NCBI GenBank assembly: GCA_003158735.1
Contig: PMLB01000125.1
Coordinates: 22,877 to 60,385, forward strand
Direction of reading: 5' to 3'
DNA length: 37,509 nucleotides
Source of the DNA: Myxococcales bacterium
Lineage (GTDB): Bacteria; Myxococcota_A; Polyangia; Fen-1088
Shown piece by piece: positions 33,131 through 37,509 of the stretch. The notes under the pieces were generated by a model. That model made no database searches. It was not told where the DNA came from and worked only from the letters and a program-made list of their open reading frames with translations. The first letter of the stretch is position 1, and each line of letters starts with the position of its first letter. The position numbers were made by a program, and so were the translations under genes.

Positions 33131-34137
33131 AAACGTCCTAGGCTTGCACCCAGGATCACATTGATGTGCAGGGCCGGCAACTCGTAGCCCATGGACGGGA
33201 TGCCTTCGATTCGCAGCGTCGTGCGATGCGGCCAGCCTGAGGCGGCGATTTCCAGCCAAAATGCGTGTCGGCGACCGCAGAGCAGCGCACGTACACCGGC
33301 CCCGGCGCCGACGTCCATACCGAAGTCGCTGAGATCGTTGGGATAGCCTGACCCAGCCGCGACTGCGGCAGCCAGCAACGCCTCGGCGTGCAGGTCGATG
33401 CGCAAACGCCCCCCGCCAGCGCGAAAACGCGGCCCAGCTTGAAATTCGGCTCGCGTCCAACGCGCGTTGCCCAGGCCGATCGGCGACGTGCGCAGCCAGT
33501 CAACTTGAAGGGCCGCTCGCAAACCCCAGCGCCAACCAGCCGGAGAGCCCGTGCCTTGCAAGGCCAGTGTCGGCGCAAGGAACGACGCCCACGACAGGCC
33601 AGCCCCAGCGCCAAGGTCGAAGACTGCCGACGGTGGAAGAAACGGCGGTGCAGGTGGGGGCAGCGGATGTGGCGGTGGTGGCGGTGGCGGCGGCAACTCT
33701 GGCGGCGGTGGCGCCGGCGGCGGCTCTTGGCGCGGGCTGGGAGAGTGAGGCGGGGGGAGTCGTGGCGGGGGCAACAAGTGGATGGGCGGAGATTGACGAT
33801 TGAGCTCGGGCGAAGGAACCAGCGCCGGCCTGAACTCGGCCTCCCACGCCGCGACTACGGCGGCGACCGCTGCAGCGAGATCCCGACACGACGCCGAGGC
33901 CGCGAGGTGGCGTTCTCCGAGCAACCCACCGTCATCGCGCCGCAACTCGATCCTGATTGTCTCACCCTCGGTCGACAACACCGCACGATCCGGCGACGTG
34001 CCCTCGGCGGCGTCAGGAAGTAGCCGCCGCAGTCTTTCGGCGACCTCAGCGGGATCAGGACAGGTAGCCGTTCCCGAGACCGTCACCATGGGATGCGCCA
34101 GCAGCAGCACCAGCAGGGTCTGGGCGATCACGACCAC
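33127..34137 (-). CDS. Exported protein, possible outer-membrane beta-barrel (cassette B)
   Basis: Paralogue of the cassette A protein, about 336 aa if translation starts at GTG 34137, which gives a signal peptide (VVVIAQTLLVLLLAHP). The N-terminal domain keeps both Cys: GTATCPDPAEVAERLRRLLP and ASASCRDLAAAVAAVVAAWE. A Pro-rich linker of about 65 residues (PPPPELPPPPPPPPHPLPPP) replaces the shorter linker of A. The barrel-like end (MDVGAGAGVRALL...FWLEIAASGWPHRTTLRI...LHINVILGAS) aligns with A. It is the first gene of the operon here, the last in A. The start is uncertain: GTG 34131 and an upstream ATG remain possible, and no clear Shine-Dalgarno is seen. Confidence 0.75.
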   Translation of the reverse strand: MVVIAQTLLVLLLAHPMVTVSGTATCPDPAEVAERLRRLLPDAAEGTSPDRAVLSTEGETIRIELRRDDGGLLGERHLAASASCRDLAAAVAAVVAAWEAEFRPALVPSPELNRQSPPIHLLPPPRLPPPHSPSPRQEPPPAPPPPELPPPPPPPPHPLPPPAPPFLPPSAVFDLGAGAGLSWASFLAPTLALQGTGSPAGWRWGLRAALQVDWLRTSPIGLGNARWTRAEFQAGPRFRAGGGRLRIDLHAEALLAAAVAAGSGYPNDLSDFGMDVGAGAGVRALLCGRRHAFWLEIAASGWPHRTTLRIEGIPSMGYELPALHINVILGASLGRL

Positions 34138-34271
34138 CCCGTGGGTCGCCGAACCGTCGGCCAGTGAGCTGCTTCTTCCACGTCTCAGAGTTAGCGCGCA
34201 CAGGCCGGCACGGTCAACGGGTGAAGCACAAGGTCGGCCGAGACGGGCCCAACGCATCGGCCCATCAAGAA

Positions 34272-34291
34272 AGGTGAAAGTTTTCTCACCT
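34272..34291. promoter_or_regulatory. Inverted repeat in the divergent promoter region of cassette B and the GH-like lipoprotein
   Basis: AGGTGA and TCACCT arms with an 8-nt spacer, 28 nt before the ATG at 34320 and on the promoter side of cassette B. Read on the minus strand, TGTCAGGT overlaps one arm; it resembles the TGTAAGGT block of the cassette A promoter, but the second block is not conserved. This may be an operator or a sigma B recognition site. Confidence 0.35.
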
Positions 34292-34319
34292 GACAAACAC
34301 TGGCAGCCAAGGAGCCACA

Positions 34320-36089
34320 ATGATCGCGACAAGAACTTCCCGTCTGGCCACGCTGATTGGGTTGGGCCTGGTCCTGGGTTGCAGTTCCCCCGGAGGCGGT
34401 GTTTCCGGATCAGGAGGCACCACAGGATCTGGCGGCAAACCGGGCACTGGCGGCACATCGGACGCTGGAGGCGTCCAGGGTTCGGGCGGCACCGCCAGCA
34501 GCGGTGGAATAGTCAACGGCGCCTCAACTGGTAGCAGCGGAGCGACGGCGACAGGCGGTGAGACAACTAGCATTGGTGGCACGACAGATACAGGTGGCGC
34601 GACGACTGGTAGTGGCGGCGGCGTGAGCAGCGGTGGCACGGCTGGCGGCGGTGGAGCGACGGCGACAGGCGGCTCCACGAATGGCAGCGGCGGACGCACG
34701 GGCTCAGGTGGCGCGACAACGGGTAGCGGCGGACGCGCCGGCTCAGGTGGCCCCACGACTGGCAGTGGCGGACGCTCGGGTTCAGGTGGCGCGACGATTA
34801 GCAGTGGCGGACGCACAGGCTCAGGTGGCACCACGTTGGCCAGCGGGGGAACGCAAGGGTCCGGGGGACAAGTCACGGGCGGGCGTACCGGCTCGGGAGG
34901 TGTGCAGGGCACCGGCGGCACGCCAGGCACCGGCGGCTCGACCTCCACGGGCGGCACGCTAGGCACCGGCGGCTCGTCAAGCACCGGCGGCTCGACCTCC
35001 ACGGGCGATCTTGTCAACCCCGCTCCCGGCAGCAAGTTCTTCATCGGCGCGAACTTTTGGAACGAGGGATGGGAACCAGCGAGCGACTTCTTCTCCAGCA
35101 ACGTCAACTGGGCAACGACAACCAACCCATGGAACCCCACGCTGCTGACCGACCTTGCGCCCTATGCACACGTTCTGCGGTTCATGGACTGGAACAGAAC
35201 CAACGACCAAGTCGCTGGCAGTTGGGCAGCGCGCGCCCAGCCCAACGTGGCGCCGGGAGATCGCGGCGTGGCCTACGAATGGCAGATTGATCTGTGCAAC
35301 CGCGCTCACGTCGACTACTGGATCAACGTTCCCACGCTTGCCGACGATGACCACGTGACCAAGCTCGCGCAATTGATTCAGCAGAAATTGGATCCAAGTC
35401 TGCGCATCTACATCGAGTACTCGAACGAAGTGTGGAACGGCGGGTTCCCGCAAGCGACCTACGCCGACAACCAAGGCGTGGCGGCGAACATGCCCGGCAT
35501 GAATCAGTGGTACAAAGGGTGGGCCTGGTATGTGTACCGCGCGGTGCAGATCTTCCAGGGTTTCGAGGCTGTGTTCGGCAAGAACAGCCCACGCCTGGTC
35601 AAAGTCCTCTCAGGCCAGGCCGGCTACACGGGCGATGCGAGCAATCCGGCGCCGGTCTGCGCATGGCATCTGCAGTCGCTGGCCGACAAGACAGTCAACC
35701 CACAGAGCGAAACCATCAACGCTTACGCGATTGCGCCGTACTTCGGAGGCACAGACACCACCGCGCTCGCCAGTGATATCCCGGATGAAGCGACGCTGGT
35801 GCAGAATCACGTCGCGTGTTTGAAGGGCACGGGCATTCCCCTGATTAGTTACGAGGGAGGGCAGGACTCGTACGCGGCGACCAGTTGCACCGCGGTCGCT
35901 ACCGATCCGGCGATGACCAACTTGTATGTCACATATTTGAACTCCATGATGTCGGCGGGACTGTTGGGCCCGTTCATGCAGTACACGCATGTCGGCAATT
36001 GCTGGGGGCTGAAGATGGCGACCGGCGATAGCAATACCAAGGCGCCAAAGTACCAAGGCGTGCTCAATTGGCTGGCCGCTCACCCGTAG
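34320..36089 (+). CDS. Surface lipoprotein with Gly-rich linker and GH-A-like catalytic domain
   Basis: A 589-aa lipoprotein. It has a signal peptide ending LVLGC, then about 220 residues of GSGG(R/A/T) repeats, then a domain of about 345 residues. Candidate catalytic residues in a clan GH-A-like pattern are the Glu in IEYSNEVWNG (about E370) and the Glu in LISYEGGQDS (about E512). Other landmarks are LCNRAHVDYWINVP and APYFGG. I cannot assign a numbered GH family. It is paralogous to the protein at 30481-31698. The start is secure: AAGGAG lies 5 nt before the ATG. It is divergent from cassette B and precedes another linker lipoprotein by 43 nt, probably in one operon. Confidence 0.82.
   Translation: MIATRTSRLATLIGLGLVLGCSSPGGGVSGSGGTTGSGGKPGTGGTSDAGGVQGSGGTASSGGIVNGASTGSSGATATGGETTSIGGTTDTGGATTGSGGGVSSGGTAGGGGATATGGSTNGSGGRTGSGGATTGSGGRAGSGGPTTGSGGRSGSGGATISSGGRTGSGGTTLASGGTQGSGGQVTGGRTGSGGVQGTGGTPGTGGSTSTGGTLGTGGSSSTGGSTSTGDLVNPAPGSKFFIGANFWNEGWEPASDFFSSNVNWATTTNPWNPTLLTDLAPYAHVLRFMDWNRTNDQVAGSWAARAQPNVAPGDRGVAYEWQIDLCNRAHVDYWINVPTLADDDHVTKLAQLIQQKLDPSLRIYIEYSNEVWNGGFPQATYADNQGVAANMPGMNQWYKGWAWYVYRAVQIFQGFEAVFGKNSPRLVKVLSGQAGYTGDASNPAPVCAWHLQSLADKTVNPQSETINAYAIAPYFGGTDTTALASDIPDEATLVQNHVACLKGTGIPLISYEGGQDSYAATSCTAVATDPAMTNLYVTYLNSMMSAGLLGPFMQYTHVGNCWGLKMATGDSNTKAPKYQGVLNWLAAHP
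34683..34838 (+). repeat. Coding minisatellite: four 39-nt units in the linker
   Basis: Four consecutive 39-nt units begin at 34683, 34722, 34761 and 34800. They encode 13-residue repeats of the form GSGGRTGSGGATT. Units differ mostly at third positions. The period keeps the frame, so gain or loss of units would change linker length without breaking the protein. Confidence 0.85.
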
Positions 36090-36132
36090 ATGCAGTTCCT
36101 GCTCAACGGACACCGGCAGACGAGGAGACAGA

Positions 36133-37509
36133 ATGATCGCAGCAAAGACGTCCCGTTCGGCCACGCTGATTGGTTTGTGCCTGGTCCTGGGTTGTAGTTC
36201 TGGCGGGGGCGGTGGTGTTTCGGGATTGGGGGGCACCACCGCAGGGTCGGGCGGCACGAATGAGTCGGGTGGCAAGCAAGGACCTGGTGGCGCACCTGAC
36301 ACTGGTGGCGTCCAGAACCCGGGCGGCACCACAGGCAGCGGCGGCTCGCCTGGCAGCGGCGGTGCGACCGCTTCAGGTGGCGCGACAACTGGCGGCGGTG
36401 GTGCGACGGCTTCAGGTGGCGCGACAATGGGCAGCGGTGGTGTAACGGCTTCAGGTGGTGCAACGTCGGCCAGCGGTGGAACCCAGGGCTCCGGAGGACA
36501 GGGCACGGCTGGGCGTAATGGCGCGGGCGGCACGACGGGCGCAGGCGGCACACAAGGCGCGGGCGGTGCGACGGCTTCAGGTGGCACAACCGCCGGCACT
36601 GGTGGACGCGCAGGTTCAGGTGGTGCAACGTCGGCCAGCGGAGGAACGCAAGGCTCCGGAGGACAGGGCACGGCTGGGCGCTCTGGCACGGGCGGTGCGA
36701 CGGGCACAGGCGGGCGTACTGGCACGGGCGGTGCGACGGGCACAGGCGGCACACAAAGCACGGGCGGAGCGACGACCGGCAGCGGCGGGGCGCAGGGCTC
36801 GGGCGGGACAACGGGAAGCGCGACCCGTCCCAGCTACAACATGGGAACGGGATTTTTCGTGCTGAACGGAAAGCTCTACGACGCCAACGGCGTGGAGTTC
36901 AGGATCCGGGGCGTCGACCGGAACCACTACGACATGGATGCGCCAGGAATCCCGAAGACGCACGCCAACACGGAGCGCACGGTGCTTTTCTTCAACGGGG
37001 AATGGGGCAGCACCATGACCCGCAACGTCCAGGTCATGCAGCAAGACATGATCAACAATCACATCGTTCCCATGCCAGGCAACTGGGAGGGAACCTGTGA
37101 CGAGAGTACGGCGACCCTCACCACCATCGTCGACCGCTGGGTCGCTCAGGTGTCCACCTACAAGGCGCTGGACAAGTACATGATCCTCAACATCGCCAAC
37201 GAGTGGGGCCCCAGCGACAGCACCGTTTGGCGCGACTCATACGTCACCGCCATCCAGCGCCTGCGTACCGCCGGGTACACCTGCACCATCTCCGTCGACT
37301 CGGGAGGCTGCGGACAGGACAACGCCGACCTGGCGAAGTACGCACAGGCCGTATTCGACGCGGACCCACAGAAGAATGTCATCTTCGACCAGCACATCTA
37401 CGGCAACTGGGGCCTAGACGCCCAGAAGCAGAGCTGGCAGCAGGGCCTCATCGCCGGGTTCGACGCACTGGTGGCGACGGGCCTTCCGGTGATCATCGGT
37501 GAGTTCGGC
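36133..37509 (+). CDS. GH5-type glycoside hydrolase lipoprotein with Gly-rich linker (cut by window end)
   Basis: The first 459 residues are visible and the frame runs open to the last base. The signal peptide (TSRSATLIGLCLVLGC) is nearly identical to that of the preceding gene. A Gly/Thr/Ser/Ala linker of about 205 residues follows, then a GH5-like domain: GFFVLNGKLYDANGVEFRIRGVDRNHYD at its start, an acid/base Glu in ILNIANEWGP (about E357) and a nucleophile Glu in PVIIGEFG (about E457), reached just before the window ends. The domain start resembles mannanase/endoglucanase-type GH5 proteins. ATG at 36133 has GAGGAG 5 nt upstream. It is probably co-transcribed with the gene ending at 36089. 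Confidence 0.88.
   Translation, partial: MIAAKTSRSATLIGLCLVLGCSSGGGGGVSGLGGTTAGSGGTNESGGKQGPGGAPDTGGVQNPGGTTGSGGSPGSGGATASGGATTGGGGATASGGATMGSGGVTASGGATSASGGTQGSGGQGTAGRNGAGGTTGAGGTQGAGGATASGGTTAGTGGRAGSGGATSASGGTQGSGGQGTAGRSGTGGATGTGGRTGTGGATGTGGTQSTGGATTGSGGAQGSGGTTGSATRPSYNMGTGFFVLNGKLYDANGVEFRIRGVDRNHYDMDAPGIPKTHANTERTVLFFNGEWGSTMTRNVQVMQQDMINNHIVPMPGNWEGTCDESTATLTTIVDRWVAQVSTYKALDKYMILNIANEWGPSDSTVWRDSYVTAIQRLRTAGYTCTISVDSGGCGQDNADLAKYAQAVFDADPQKNVIFDQHIYGNWGLDAQKQSWQQGLIAGFDALVATGLPVIIGEFG
36451..36680 (+). repeat. 65-nt direct repeat inside the linker of the GH5 lipoprotein gene
   Basis: Copies at 36451-36515 and 36616-36680 differ at three positions. The offset of 165 nt is an exact multiple of three, so recombination between copies would delete or add 55 codons in frame. 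Confidence 0.85.

Noticed and set aside
34286..35140. Minus-strand 284-codon PPV-rich open frame
   Set aside because: Antisense shadow of the Gly-rich linker in the lipoprotein at 34320; the plus strand has a clear ribosome binding site, signal peptide and catalytic domain.
35610..36761. Minus-strand 383-codon PPV-rich open frame
   Set aside because: It spans the end of one lipoprotein gene and the linker of the next, and is explained by high GC and repeat composition on the other strand.

Overview
The window is 37.5 kb of GC-rich bacterial chromosome. It most resembles a Polyangia-type member of the Myxococcota (the old Deltaproteobacteria). The reasons are the Cys-rich CGDG...CDDGN repeats around a fibro-slime domain, the lipoproteins with long Gly/Ser/Thr linkers, and the abundance of ECF sigma factors and secreted carbohydrate-active proteins. 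This placement is inference from gene content; there is no rRNA or phylogenetic marker analysis. I see no tRNA, rRNA, CRISPR array or insertion sequence. Both ends cut through genes.

Layout. 1-3329 (minus): a housekeeping run of a small unknown ORF, an SPPY-type methyltransferase, tilS and the start of ftsH. 3396-4012 (minus): a Phd/ParE-type toxin-antitoxin pair with a palindrome over its promoter. 4241-6024 (plus): a PfkB sugar kinase and KDPG aldolase, the lower Entner-Doroudoff/ketodeoxygluconate branch. 6046-6190: a long inverted-repeat element. 6196-12244 (minus): a three-gene peptide exporter (HlyD adaptor, C39-peptidase ABC transporter, second ABC transporter with a decayed C39-like domain), with no precursor peptide visible. 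12732-14342 (plus): a GH5 lipoprotein followed by a strong terminator. 14638-16333 (plus): an RsbU-like response-regulator phosphatase and a STAS protein. 16360-18820 (minus): dut-argC-argB. 18969-23882 (plus): ECF cassette A and a lipoprotein. 23979-24899 (plus): pirin. 24973-28599 (minus): a fibro-slime lipoprotein. 28939-30360 (minus): a polytopic membrane protein. 30481-34137 (minus): ECF cassette B with a glycoside-hydrolase-like lipoprotein. 34320-37509 (plus): two lipoproteins with glycoside-hydrolase-type domains, the second cut by the window end.

The most interesting content is a pair of paralogous three-gene cassettes. Each encodes an ECF sigma factor, a single-span membrane protein with a periplasmic helical repeat (TPR-like) domain, and a small exported protein with two conserved Cys near its N-terminus and a possible beta-barrel C-terminus. 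Gene order differs between the copies (sigma-TPR-OMP in A, OMP-sigma-TPR in B), but the members are tightly coupled by ATGA overlaps. Each cassette sits next to surface lipoproteins. In cassette A the sigma gene and the downstream lipoprotein gene share an identical bipartite upstream motif (CTGTAAGGT-N11-GCGCTAC) at the same distance from the start codon. This looks like an autoregulated ECF promoter and its target. I read the cassettes as an undescribed envelope sensing/secretion regulatory module tied to polysaccharide-active surface proteins; that function is inference.
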